The notes below the pieces were generated by a model. That model was not told the origin of the DNA. It searched no databases and saw only the letters and a program-made list of their open reading frames with translations. From Candidatus Desantisbacteria bacterium CG1_02_49_89 (GTDB taxonomy: Bacteria; Desantisbacteria; UBA1551), in assembly GCA_001871075.1 (NCBI GenBank), contig MNUP01000077.1, positions 1 to 20,132 on the forward strand: DNA of 20,132 nt. Reading direction: 5' to 3'. Below are positions 6,755 through 14,706 of the stretch, in pieces; positions within the stretch are counted from its first letter, which is position 1; every line of letters starts with the position of its first letter. Both the position numbers and the translations under genes were made by a program.

Positions 6755-8344
6755 ATGCCAAAGATAAAACGGGCGCTTATAAGCGTGTCGGATAAAACAG
6801 GGCTGGTAGATTTCGCGAAGGGCCTGCAGGAGATGGGCGTGGAAATACTTTCCACCGGAGGCACGGCAAAACTGCTTGAAAAGGAAAAGATAAAAGTAAA
6901 GGAAGTTGCGGAATACACCGGATTCCCGGAAATGCTGGATGGAAGGGTGAAAACCCTGCATCCCAGGATACACGGAGGGCTTCTCGCCCTGCGCAATAAC
7001 CCGGACCACATGAAACAGCTTAAAAAAGAAAAGATAGGCCTTATAGACATGGTGGTAGTTAACCTTTATCCTTTTGAGAGCACCATAGCGAAACCCGGAG
7101 TTAAGCTTGAGGAAGCGATCGAGAATATTGATATCGGCGGGCCTTCAATGCTGCGCTCGGCAGCGAAGAACCACCAGAGCGTGATAGTGATCTGCACACC
7201 CTCCCGCTACCAGCAGATCCTTGAAGAACTGCGCAAGCATAAAGGAGACATTCCCCTGCAGCTCAGAGAGGAGCTTGCGGCAGAGGTATTCAGGCTGACC
7301 AGCAATTATGACACGGCGATCCATAATTACCTCGATATGAAATTCAGGATAAAAGAGGAAGGTTTCCAAACATCCGAGCTCAGCTTCCCGAGTTTCCTAG
7401 GGTTAAAGTTTGAAAAGATCCAGGAGCTGCGTTACGGCGAGAACCCGCACCAGAAGGCTTCGTTCTACAGGGACCTGGCTGCGAAAGGCCCGAACCTCGC
7501 GGGCGCCAAACAGCTGCACGGCAAGGAGCTGTCATTCAATAATATATATGATATGCACGCCGCGTTTGAAAACGTAAGGGATTTTGAGGAACCGACAGTG
7601 GTCATAATCAAGCACAATAACCCATGCGGAGTCGCGTCAGCGAAAGACCTTTTATCAGCTTACAAGGACGCCCTTGACTGCGATCCGCTCTCGTCTTACG
7701 GTTCGATAGTGAGCGTCAACAGGGAAATGGATGCCGCGGCCGCGAAGGCGATGATGGATCTGTTCATAGAGGTTATACTGGCGCCTTCGTATTCAAAGGA
7801 AGCGCTTGAAATACTGAAAGGAAAGAAAAACCTCAGGATCATGGAAGTTCCCGCGCTTAACCCGGCGCTGCGCAGGCAGATCTCAATGGGCCTTGATATC
7901 AAGAAAGTCAGCGGCGGGATCCTGGTGCAGGAGCCGGACGAGAAGGATTTTGACCCGAAGAGCCTCAGGGTTGTTACAAAAACCGAGCCTGCGAAAGAAG
8001 ACATAAAGTCGCTTCTTTTCGCCTGGAAGGTGGCAAAGTTCCTCAAGTCAAACGCCATAGTGCTTGCCCAGGGCACAAAGACCGTGGGCATAGGCGCGGG
8101 CCAGATGAGCCGCGTGGATTCGGTTATGCTTGCCGTGACAGAAGCAAGAGATAAAGCGAAAGGCTCAACCCTGGGTTCGGACGCGTTCTTCCCGAAGGCG
8201 GACGGAGTTGAAATGGCAGCGGAAGCAGGGGTAAAGGCGATAATCCAGCCCGGCGGCTCCATTGCTGACGAAGAAATTATAAAAGTCTGCAATGACAACA
8301 ACATAGCAATGGTGTTTACCGGAGTCCGTCACTTCAGGCATTGA
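6755..8344 (+). CDS. purH: Bifunctional AICAR transformylase / IMP cyclohydrolase
   Basis: Catalyses the last two steps of IMP synthesis: formylation of AICAR with 10-formyltetrahydrofolate, then ring closure. The 529-residue length is close to the usual 510-530. The N-terminal cyclohydrolase domain (about 1-200) starts RALISVSDKTGL and has STGGT and GRVKTLHPRIHGGLL. The transformylase domain has RYGENPHQ and the catalytic K286-H287 pair in KHNNPCG. A later signature is GSDAFFPKADGVE, and the end is VFTGVRHFRH, as in the family. AGGAGG at 6745-6750 sets the ATG. No other purine genes are adjacent. GlyA and MnmE downstream also use folate one-carbon units, but that may be coincidence. Confidence 0.96.
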   Translation: MPKIKRALISVSDKTGLVDFAKGLQEMGVEILSTGGTAKLLEKEKIKVKEVAEYTGFPEMLDGRVKTLHPRIHGGLLALRNNPDHMKQLKKEKIGLIDMVVVNLYPFESTIAKPGVKLEEAIENIDIGGPSMLRSAAKNHQSVIVICTPSRYQQILEELRKHKGDIPLQLREELAAEVFRLTSNYDTAIHNYLDMKFRIKEEGFQTSELSFPSFLGLKFEKIQELRYGENPHQKASFYRDLAAKGPNLAGAKQLHGKELSFNNIYDMHAAFENVRDFEEPTVVIIKHNNPCGVASAKDLLSAYKDALDCDPLSSYGSIVSVNREMDAAAAKAMMDLFIEVILAPSYSKEALEILKGKKNLRIMEVPALNPALRRQISMGLDIKKVSGGILVQEPDEKDFDPKSLRVVTKTEPAKEDIKSLLFAWKVAKFLKSNAIVLAQGTKTVGIGAGQMSRVDSVMLAVTEARDKAKGSTLGSDAFFPKADGVEMAAEAGVKAIIQPGGSIADEEIIKVCNDNNIAMVFTGVRHFRH

Positions 8345-8355
8345 TTTCAAAATTA

Positions 8356-8464
8356 CCACAGAGGCACAGAGTAGGGCAAGGCTTTAGCCTTGCTTAAACC
8401 GCAATCCTGCTTGCTTGTCATTGCGACCCGCCGGTATTCAGTATTCGTGGCGGGGAAGCAATCT
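8356..8464. repeat. Repeat-filled spacer after purH
   Basis: Three pieces are present. CCACAGAGGCACAGAG lies at 8356-8371. A perfect 18-bp hairpin, GCAAGGCTTTAGCCTTGC, lies at 8376-8393 and has no strong T run after it. A left half of the TGTCATTG family lies at 8416-8464, with an inner CCCGCC / GGCGGG hairpin and an AAGCAATCT end. Confidence 0.7.
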
Positions 8465-8487
8465 ATTTTAATAGGTTGGAGGAATTA

Positions 8488-11400
8488 TTGCGTTCAAGGT
8501 CGTTAACTATCCTTTTACTTTTATTATGCCTGCCTGCTATTTCCGCAAACGCGCAAAAATCCCCGGTTTTTTCCTGCCAGGATAACTTTTCAAATTATAA
8601 TGACGGAAGCGACGGTTCTCCGGCGTGGATCACGAGTTCAGCCGGATGGGGAGTGAGCAAAGGCGTTTTTTCATGCGACGATCCGGACAAGCAGTTTGCC
8701 GTGCTCAGTTCTCCTCTGCTGAAAAAGTTCTTTATCGAAGCCCGGCTTACCATACGCGAAAAGACGGGTTCTGACTGGAAGATAGCCGGTATTTCCGTTT
8801 TCGTAGATGAAAAAAACTACTGGCACCTTGCTCTTGCGGAAAAACCGGACAGCGCGGGCGGCGGGCATTTCGTTGAGCTTGTTGAAATGTACGACAACGC
8901 CTGGCTTTCCCAGTCGATCACCCTGACAAAGCTGACGCCGCTGGCTTCAAAAGGGGGGAGTTTCAACTGGGAATATAACCATCCCTATATTTTAAGGATA
9001 GAGATGGCAGATGAGACAATTACCGGTTTCGTGAAGGAACTGGACGGCACAATAAGGTCAAAACTCGGTTTCAGGTTCAATAACGAAAAAGCGGTGAAAT
9101 ACGGCAAGCCCGCCCTTGACAACGGCAGTTTCAGGGCTGAGTTTGACGATTTCTCGGTTAAAGCAGAGGAAGATATGAAATCAGCGGTTGAAGATGCAGG
9201 AAAACCGTCTTTTGCCCCTTATGAAAGCAGGGGATGGGAAGGATTGAAAGGAAAGGCATCGGGATTTTTCCGCGTTGAACAGGCCAAAGGGACCTGGTGG
9301 GTGATAGACCCTTTCGGGAACGCTTTCTACATAATCGGCACAGACCATGCAAGTTTTAAGGTGCACTGGTGCGAAAAACTCGGTTACGCCCCTTACAGCA
9401 GGAACTGCGAGAAGATATACGGCACCGAGGAAAAATGGTCTGACAGCACTGTAGGGCGGTTGCTTTCCTGGGGATTCAACAGCCTGGGAGCGAACAGCTC
9501 TTTGTTTATCAGGCACAGGGGACTTGCTCACACAGAGATCCTGGGCATGGGAACAATGTTCGCAGGAATGGAGAACATAACCCCGCGCACAACCTGGACA
9601 GGATTCCCCAATGTCTTCAGTTCCAGGTTCGAGAAATACTGCGATAAGCTGGCGCAGAAGATATGCGCTCCTGTCAAAGATGATCCCTGGCTGATCGGGT
9701 ATTTTATTGACAATGAACTGGAGTGGTATGGCACAGCAGGAAAGGGTATCTTTGATGATGCTTTTTCAAAGCCGGCTGAGAACAGCGCAAAGAAAGCAAT
9801 TGTTGAAATGCTGATAAATAAGTATAACAAAATCAATATGTTTAATGAAGCGTGGGGAACCAATCTTTATAAGTTTGAAGAGCTTTATGAGCTTAAAAAG
9901 CTTCCCGGGTCAGCAAGCCCGCAGGCACAGGCTGATAGAAGGGATTTTATCCGGCTTGCAGCTGAAAAATACTTCTCAATTACGTCTGCAGCGATCCGCA
10001 GGCATGACCCTAACCATATGGTGCTTGGGTGCAGGTTCGCGGGTTCAGCCCCTGACGTATGGGACATAGCAGGCAGGTACTGCGATATTGTCAGCGTGAA
10101 CTGCTACAGGACAGTTGACCTGGAGAAAGGCATACTGGCAGACGGGTTTGAAAAAGACCTTGCAAGCTGGTACGGATCAGCAAAGCGGCCGATGATGATA
10201 ACAGAGTGGAGTTTTCCGGCTCTTGACGCCGGGCTTCCCTGCAAGGGCGGGGCAGGGCAGCGGGTCCCGATACAGAAGGACAAGGCATTCGCGTTCACGG
10301 TTTTCCAGAAGCTCCTTTTCGCGACGCCGTTCTTAGTGGGTTCGGATTATTTCATGTGGGCAGACGAGCCGGAGCTGGGAATATCCAAGACATTCCCGGA
10401 GGATTCAAACTACGGGCTTGTGAACGTGAATGATGAGCCGTATACTCTCCTGACCCGGGCGGCAACTGACCTGCACCAATACGTTTATACGCTTCACAGC
10501 AGGAATGCGCCGGAGATCTCCGTAAGGCCGGGCAAAGAGAAGGGATCTTTTGAAATAAGTAACTCCGGCGAAACAGACGCTGCCTGCTCGATAGAGATAA
10601 TTATGGACGGAAAAGTTATCGAGCAGAGGAAGGAAACGATAGGCGGCAACAAGAGCGTTGAGTTAAAAGCAACCTATTCTTTTATTCTTGCGCCCGGAGG
10701 CCATCTGCTTGCGTGCAAGGCGAAACCTGAAAACGAGTTCCTTGAACTGGACAGGACTAACAATATAGCGACGCAGGTATTATACGTTCCCGGCGCTGCC
10801 TGGTGGGACAAGGCGCAGAAAAATAGTTCAGAGCGGCTTCCTTTTGTTATCTGCAATTTTTCGGATAAAACCGTCAAGGACGCGAGCGTTATATTAAAAA
10901 CGCCGGACATCTACCCGTTCCTGCAGAAGGCAAAAAAATTAAGCGTGGTTTGCGCGTCAGCGTCAGGCGTAATAAATGAGATCGCGCCTTTCCAGGCCAG
11001 GCCGGCAGAAGGGGAGATAGCCGTTTTCGCGAATGAGATAAAGCCAATGGAATGCGCTACGTTTTACCTGTATAACGGGAACCTGGCTGCAGTCCAGCCC
11101 CAGAGATCAAAGATTGAGTATAAAAAAGAAGGTGACGTTTTCGGCGCGGACAACGGGGTAATGAAATTTTACAGGACTGACGCGGCAAAAGGGAATGCTT
11201 TTGACAGGATCGAGCTGAAAGGCATTGAGCTGGGAAGGTTCACGCCGCTGGTGTGGCAGAAGGTGGGCCAGAACATGTGGATCGGCCCGGATAGCGTGGA
11301 GAATATAGAGATCAACCACGGCCCGGTCTTCCTTTCTTTCGACATGACGTTTTCTTTTTCCCGCGGCGGGAGCGAGATGAAAACAGAGGTTGACAGCAAA

Positions 11401-11877
11401 GGCAATTACGCTTCCATGACCAGCCGCCCGCACAGTTTTCGCGCGAAATACAGGATAACGATCTTCCCTGAAAAACAATATTTTTCAAGCAGGATGCTGT
11501 GGATCGAGAATACCGACAAAGAACCCTGGGAACTGGGTGCTTATTACCACTACCTTGTCTCGAACATAAACGGCAGCGTGAAGGACGATGAGGCAAGGGG
11601 AACAAAATGGTTTGATCCCGGAACCGGCATATCTTTCGGCGCAGCGGCATTCTCGCCCGAGATAAAGATAACGTTCTGGAAAGACCCGGGCGGGACAGAG
11701 CATCCGGATACCTGGCGCGAGGTCGGCAAAATGTTGAAGCCGGGTGAGCGATATTCGGACCCCCAGCCCGAAGTTTATATTATCGCGGCAAAAACCGAAG
11801 GGGAGTGGAAGGAAATAATTGATTCCATCAAGTTCCATTCCGCGCTCTCAGCCCAGTCCTTTCCCATAGAAAAATAA
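8488..11877 (+). CDS. Large secreted clan-A glycoside hydrolase (agarase/GH50- or GH42-like)
   Basis: Predicted exported polysaccharide- or oligosaccharide-hydrolysing enzyme, about 1129 residues. I chose TTG 8488 over the in-frame TTG 8476 because GGAGG at 8478-8482 lies 5 nt before it. The signal peptide is then MRSRSLTILLLLLC, ending ANA-Q near residue 22. Residues about 25-225 look like a concanavalin-type beta sandwich. The catalytic barrel spans about 255-660, opening with GTWWVIDPFGNAFYIIGTD. E410 in YFIDNELEW is the likely acid/base and E573 in MITEWSF the likely nucleophile. Residues about 674-770 resemble a CARDB/Ig-like domain with FLELDRTNN. The remaining 350 residues are beta-rich and unrecognised. 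The family assignment is uncertain; GH50-like agarases are the nearest match I recall. No sugar transporter or other hydrolase is adjacent. Confidence 0.75.
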   Translation: MRSRSLTILLLLLCLPAISANAQKSPVFSCQDNFSNYNDGSDGSPAWITSSAGWGVSKGVFSCDDPDKQFAVLSSPLLKKFFIEARLTIREKTGSDWKIAGISVFVDEKNYWHLALAEKPDSAGGGHFVELVEMYDNAWLSQSITLTKLTPLASKGGSFNWEYNHPYILRIEMADETITGFVKELDGTIRSKLGFRFNNEKAVKYGKPALDNGSFRAEFDDFSVKAEEDMKSAVEDAGKPSFAPYESRGWEGLKGKASGFFRVEQAKGTWWVIDPFGNAFYIIGTDHASFKVHWCEKLGYAPYSRNCEKIYGTEEKWSDSTVGRLLSWGFNSLGANSSLFIRHRGLAHTEILGMGTMFAGMENITPRTTWTGFPNVFSSRFEKYCDKLAQKICAPVKDDPWLIGYFIDNELEWYGTAGKGIFDDAFSKPAENSAKKAIVEMLINKYNKINMFNEAWGTNLYKFEELYELKKLPGSASPQAQADRRDFIRLAAEKYFSITSAAIRRHDPNHMVLGCRFAGSAPDVWDIAGRYCDIVSVNCYRTVDLEKGILADGFEKDLASWYGSAKRPMMITEWSFPALDAGLPCKGGAGQRVPIQKDKAFAFTVFQKLLFATPFLVGSDYFMWADEPELGISKTFPEDSNYGLVNVNDEPYTLLTRAATDLHQYVYTLHSRNAPEISVRPGKEKGSFEISNSGETDAACSIEIIMDGKVIEQRKETIGGNKSVELKATYSFILAPGGHLLACKAKPENEFLELDRTNNIATQVLYVPGAAWWDKAQKNSSERLPFVICNFSDKTVKDASVILKTPDIYPFLQKAKKLSVVCASASGVINEIAPFQARPAEGEIAVFANEIKPMECATFYLYNGNLAAVQPQRSKIEYKKEGDVFGADNGVMKFYRTDAAKGNAFDRIELKGIELGRFTPLVWQKVGQNMWIGPDSVENIEINHGPVFLSFDMTFSFSRGGSEMKTEVDSKGNYASMTSRPHSFRAKYRITIFPEKQYFSSRMLWIENTDKEPWELGAYYHYLVSNINGSVKDDEARGTKWFDPGTGISFGAAAFSPEIKITFWKDPGGTEHPDTWREVGKMLKPGERYSDPQPEVYIIAAKTEGEWKEIIDSIKFHSALSAQSFPIEK

Positions 11878-11887
11878 ATCCCTGTCA

Positions 11888-11994
11888 TGTCATTGCGAGC
11901 CGAAGCCGCGAGCGAAGCGTGGCGGGACGAAGCAATCTGTATTGTAGCGGTCCGATGTATCGTCGCACTTGTAGGGGCTCGATTTATCGAGCCC
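11888..11994. repeat. Left half of TGTCATTG repeat plus a hairpin
   Basis: TGTCATTGCGAG opens a half element that ends in AAGCAATCT at 11938. A separate hairpin, GGGCTCGATTTATCGAGCCC, follows at 11975-11994 with a 9-bp stem. Neither is followed by a T run. They begin the 595-bp gene-free stretch 11878-12472. Confidence 0.75.
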
Positions 11995-12036
11995 GAAATC
12001 CTTTTGCTCCCCCCTGCGCCTGTATAATATAATCGA

Positions 12037-12156
12037 AAATTGACCCACTTAGGCGGTAGTTGTAGTTGAAATTTGATCCACCCTGCAATATAATTTCGGA
12101 ATTTAGGTGGGTCAAACCGGATTACAACATGGGTCAAAATGACATTACAATTGACA
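12037..12156. mobile_element. Fragment resembling an IS21-family terminus
   Basis: Repeated copies of a TTTGACCCA-like word occur in both orientations: TTGACCCACTTAGG at 12040, TTTGATCCACCC at 12072, and on the minus strand near 12102-12116 and 12131-12139. The minus-strand end reads TGTCAATTGTAATGTCA. IS21-family ends often carry several such TTTTGACCC repeats next to a TG terminus. No transposase gene is present, so this is at most a solo end or a miniature element. Confidence 0.4.
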
Positions 12157-12184
12157 CCTCGTAGGTTGGAATGGTTGCCGAAGG

Positions 12185-12209
12185 ATCCGTCTTTAAGACG
12201 GATTTTTTT
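12185..12209 (+). terminator. Intrinsic terminator
   Basis: ATCCGTCTT and AAGACGGAT form a 9-bp stem with a minimal loop, followed directly by seven T residues. No gene ends just before it. It may stop read-through from the glycosidase gene 300 bp upstream, or belong to the element remnant beside it. Confidence 0.75.
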
Positions 12210-12217
12210 GTTTTTCC

Positions 12218-12246
12218 TTGCATTTTTATTTAATTTAGTATATAAT
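12218..12246 (+). promoter_or_regulatory. Promoter-like sigma-70 site
   Basis: TTGCAT and a perfect TATAAT are separated by 17 bp, in an AT-rich stretch just after the terminator. It could serve the small ORF and nucleotidyltransferase genes about 220 bp downstream. The -35 matches consensus at only three of six bases, and the local AT richness makes a chance match possible. Confidence 0.35.
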
Positions 12247-12298
12247 ATATAAGTCTAAATAATTTGAGAAAGTATAATATAGTGGCTGGCAGGTTTGT

Positions 12299-12417
12299 TC
12301 CGATGGAATCCCTTTGGGACAATCCGTCGTTGCGAGCCGAAGCCGCGAGTGAAACGTGGCGGGCAAGCGAAGCAATCTCGTATCTGGATTGCTTCACCCT
12401 TCGGGTTCGCAATGACA
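12299..12417. repeat. Composite copy of the TGTCATTG/CAATGACA repeat family
   Basis: Carries modules seen at 2185 and 11888 in a new order: GGAATCCCTTTGGGACAATC, then GCGAGCCGAAGCCGCGAG and AAGCAATCTCG, then the right end CTTCGGGTTCGCAATGACA. It lies between the promoter-like site and the small ORF at 12473. Confidence 0.8.
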
Positions 12418-12472
12418 TGTTGGTTGGAATTTAATATTGCAGAGTACCAAGAACTTCCGGAGTGTGAAATAA

Positions 12473-12685
12473 ATGAAAAAATATGTTTCTGAAGAAAAAG
12501 AATGGCTGGAACTGAGCCCGAAGCAGAGAATAAAAGAGCAAACTATGCTCTGGCAGATATACATGTCCCTTGGAGGTAGCCTTGATCCGGAACCCGATCC
12601 TCAAAGTCCTTTTTACTTTCCGGAAATTCGGTGTAAAAAGCCTTCTGATCGGAGGGCAGGCGTGCATTATCTACGGCGCCGCTGA
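12473..12685 (+). CDS. Small protein of unknown function overlapping a nucleotidyltransferase gene
   Basis: Seventy residues, MKKYVSEEKEWLELSPKQRI and so on, with no signal peptide or membrane segment. I do not recognise a named family. The central stretch LGGSLDPEPDPQSPFYFPE reads like a conserved motif rather than random sequence. The tail, RRAGVHYLRRR, is dictated by the overlapping gene. GGAG at 12459-12462 lies 10 nt before the ATG. The next gene starts inside it at 12582, with its ribosome binding site formed by the Gly-Gly codons. The pairing with a small nucleotidyltransferase suggests a two-gene functional unit, possibly of the toxin-antitoxin kind, but it does not look like a HEPN protein. 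Confidence 0.65.
   Translation: MKKYVSEEKEWLELSPKQRIKEQTMLWQIYMSLGGSLDPEPDPQSPFYFPEIRCKKPSDRRAGVHYLRRR
12572..12576 (+). promoter_or_regulatory. Ribosome binding site inside the small ORF
   Basis: GGAGG lies 5 nt before TTG 12582 and decides the start of the nucleotidyltransferase. It is formed by the GGA GGT codons of the upstream protein's LGGS motif. Confidence 0.65.
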
Positions 12686-13319
12686 ATTCAGCAGGGATTC
12701 AGATTTCGCGGTCCTCTGTGACGCGGAGAATATCAAAAGACTAAAAAAAGCCCTGCGGTCTCTAAAGGCAAAAAATATCTATGTCCCGCCTTTGGAACAA
12801 AGCTATCTTAAGACGGGACACGCCTGCCATTTCAGGTGTTCCGGCAGGCCGGTTAAAAATTTCAGGGTTGACGTGATCTCGAAACTCAGGGGCTGCGGGA
12901 GTTTTGAAGAATTATGGGACCGGAGATTCATTTTGAGGGTTGGGAAAAACATAAGCGTTGATATAATCAGCATAGAAGACCTTGCAAGAAGCAAGAAGAC
13001 CCAGAGGGATAAGGACTGGCTGATGCTGAACAGGCTGGTTCTGAGCGATATGTCAAGGACCAAAAGACCGTCAGAAGAAAAAAATAAATGGTGGCTGCTT
13101 GAATGCAGGGACAGCAAGGTTCTTATAAACCTGTCAGGAAGTAACAAGGCCCTGGCAAAAGAGTGCCTGGTTGAAAGGCCGTTGCTGAAAGCAGCTTTAA
13201 CCGGACACGCGGCAAAACTGGACGCTCAGCTCAGGCAGGAGGAAAAAAAGGAGCGGGAGGATGACAGAAAATACTGGAAACCTTTGTTAAAGGAACTTGA
13301 AGTTTTAAGGCATAATTAA
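12582..13319 (+). CDS. Nucleotidyltransferase-fold protein
   Basis: A protein of about 245 residues with a minimal nucleotidyltransferase core. LLIGGQACIIYGAAEFSRDS is followed by a D-x-D pair at D39 and D41 that would bind metal. It would transfer a nucleotide to a protein, RNA or small-molecule target; the target is unknown. RVDVISKLRG near residues 95-105 may supply the third acidic residue. The C-terminal third is lysine- and glutamate-rich and may be helical. TTG 12582 is preferred over the in-frame TTG 12570 because GGAGG lies 5 nt before it. The gene overlaps the small ORF by 104 nt, implying translational coupling. It resembles the MNT-like or abortive-infection class, but the usual HEPN partner is absent. 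Function is not established. Confidence 0.7.
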   Translation: MIRNPILKVLFTFRKFGVKSLLIGGQACIIYGAAEFSRDSDFAVLCDAENIKRLKKALRSLKAKNIYVPPLEQSYLKTGHACHFRCSGRPVKNFRVDVISKLRGCGSFEELWDRRFILRVGKNISVDIISIEDLARSKKTQRDKDWLMLNRLVLSDMSRTKRPSEEKNKWWLLECRDSKVLINLSGSNKALAKECLVERPLLKAALTGHAAKLDAQLRQEEKKEREDDRKYWKPLLKELEVLRHN

Positions 13320-13363
13320 CACTTTGATCTGTTTAAAAATTACTGAGATCAGGAGTTGAGAAA

Positions 13364-14602
13364 ATGGATGCGATTTCAAGGCAAGATCCGATAGTCGGAA
13401 AGATCCTGAAAAACGAGATGAAACGCCAGCAGGAAAACCTGATCATGATCGCTTCAGAGAATTACGTGAGCCCGGCTGTGCTTGAGGCGCAGGGATGCAT
13501 AATGACGAATAAATACGCCGAAGGCTATCCGGGGAAACGCTTCTACCAGGGCTGCGGCAATTACGACAAGGTTGAGTCGCTCGCTATCAGCAGGGCAAAG
13601 AAGCTTTTCGGCGCTGAGCACGTGAACGTCCAGCCGCATTCAGGTTCCCAGGCGAATATGTGCGTGTATTTCGCGGCCCTGAAACCAGGTGATAGAATAT
13701 TATCCATGAGGCTTGACCAGGGCGGGCATCTTACCCACGGACTCAAGTCGAATTTCTCCGGAAGGGCGTACAGGTGCGCGTTTTACGGTGTGAGCAAGAA
13801 AACCGAGACCATTGATTACGATGAGGTTATGAGGATCGCGAAGAAATTCAGGCCGAAACTGATAGTTTGCGGGGCAAGCAGTTATCCCAGGATCATTGAT
13901 TTCCGAAGGTTCAGGCGGATCGCCGACAAATGCGGCGCTATGCTGATGGCTGATATCGCGCATATAGCGGGCCTTGTTGTCGGGGGAGTGCATCCGAACC
14001 CTGTTTCTTACTGCGATTTCGTTACGACTACCACCCACAAAACCCTAAGGGGCGGAAGGGGCGCGATAATTATGTGCAGGAAAAAATACGCGGATGCAAT
14101 AGACAGGGCTGTTTTCCCAGGGACACAGGGCGGCCCGCTCATGCACGAGATAGCCGCAAAAGCTGTTGCTTTCGGGGAAGCAATGAGCCCGAAGTTCAGG
14201 CTGTACCAAAAAAATATAGTAAGGAACGCAAGGATCCTTGCAATAGCGCTTCTTGGCAGCGGCATACGGCTTATTTCACGCGGCACAGACAACCACCTGA
14301 TGGCAGCCGACGTATCGGGTTTTGGCATTGACGGAAAAAAGGCGGCAGCGATCCTTGAAGAAGCCGGCATCGTGGTTAATAAGAACCAGATACCTTTTGA
14401 CAGGCTCCCGCCTACACGTACAAGCGGGATACGCATCGGAACTCCCGCAATAACAAGCAGGGGGATGGGCCCTAAAGAGATGATCCTGATAGCAAGCTGG
14501 ATCAAGCGGGTTCTCATGCGCCCGGGTAATAAAAACCTGCGCGTAATGATCAAAAAAGAAGTAAAGAAGCTGTGCGCGCGCTTTCCAATATACAGTAAAT
14601 AA
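13364..14602 (+). CDS. glyA: Serine hydroxymethyltransferase
   Basis: A pyridoxal-phosphate enzyme that converts serine and tetrahydrofolate to glycine and 5,10-methylenetetrahydrofolate, the main entry of one-carbon units. The 412-residue length is normal. The N-terminal [19 protein letters not shown] and [14 protein letters not shown] are family signatures. [15 protein letters not shown] and [14 protein letters not shown] follow, with K226 as the PLP-binding lysine. The usual THKTLRGPRGG reads [11 protein letters not shown] here, a mild variation. AGGAG at 13351-13355 lies 8 nt before the ATG. It is followed by mnmE, whose product consumes methylenetetrahydrofolate, with a word-arm palindrome between the two genes. 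Confidence 0.95.
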   Translation: MDAISRQDPIVGKILKNEMKRQQENLIMIASENYVSPAVLEAQGCIMTNKYAEGYPGKRFYQGCGNYDKVESLAISRAKKLFGAEHVNVQPHSGSQANMCVYFAALKPGDRILSMRLDQGGHLTHGLKSNFSGRAYRCAFYGVSKKTETIDYDEVMRIAKKFRPKLIVCGASSYPRIIDFRRFRRIADKCGAMLMADIAHIAGLVVGGVHPNPVSYCDFVTTTTHKTLRGGRGAIIMCRKKYADAIDRAVFPGTQGGPLMHEIAAKAVAFGEAMSPKFRLYQKNIVRNARILAIALLGSGIRLISRGTDNHLMAADVSGFGIDGKKAAAILEEAGIVVNKNQIPFDRLPPTRTSGIRIGTPAITSRGMGPKEMILIASWIKRVLMRPGNKNLRVMIKKEVKKLCARFPIYSK

Positions 14603-14603
14603 C

Positions 14604-14702
14604 AATTATGAATTATGAGTTATGAATTATGAGTCAAGGAATTTAGTTTAAAATAAAACTCCTTGTTGTTGATTCATAACTCAGCATTCATAATTCATAA
14701 TT
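14604..14702. repeat. Word-arm palindrome between glyA and mnmE (7-bp words)
   Basis: The left arm is AATTATG, AATTATG, AGTTATG, AATTATG (14604-14631). The right arm is CATAACT, CAGCATT, CATAATT, CATAATT (14675-14702). The inner inverted repeat is CAAGGAATTT / AAACTCCTTG. The left arm begins 1 bp after the glyA stop, and the right arm ends 4 bp before the mnmE ATG. Confidence 0.92.
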
Positions 14703-14706
14703 AATT

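Noticed and set aside
8376-8393. Hairpin GCAAGGCTTTAGCCTTGC as the purH terminator
   Set aside because: No T run follows, and the same type of short perfect palindrome fits an interspersed repeat better.
12020-12036. TATAAT box near 12022-12027 as a promoter
   Set aside because: No acceptable -35 element at proper spacing and no gene in the following 430 bp.
12295-12492. Open frame of 65 codons through the repeat at 12299-12417
   Set aside because: It is entirely repeat DNA with a late overlap into the next gene and shows no protein-like features.
12473-13319. Classical MNT-HEPN toxin-antitoxin pair
   Set aside because: The 70-residue partner lacks a HEPN-like helical R-x4-6-H motif and is too short.
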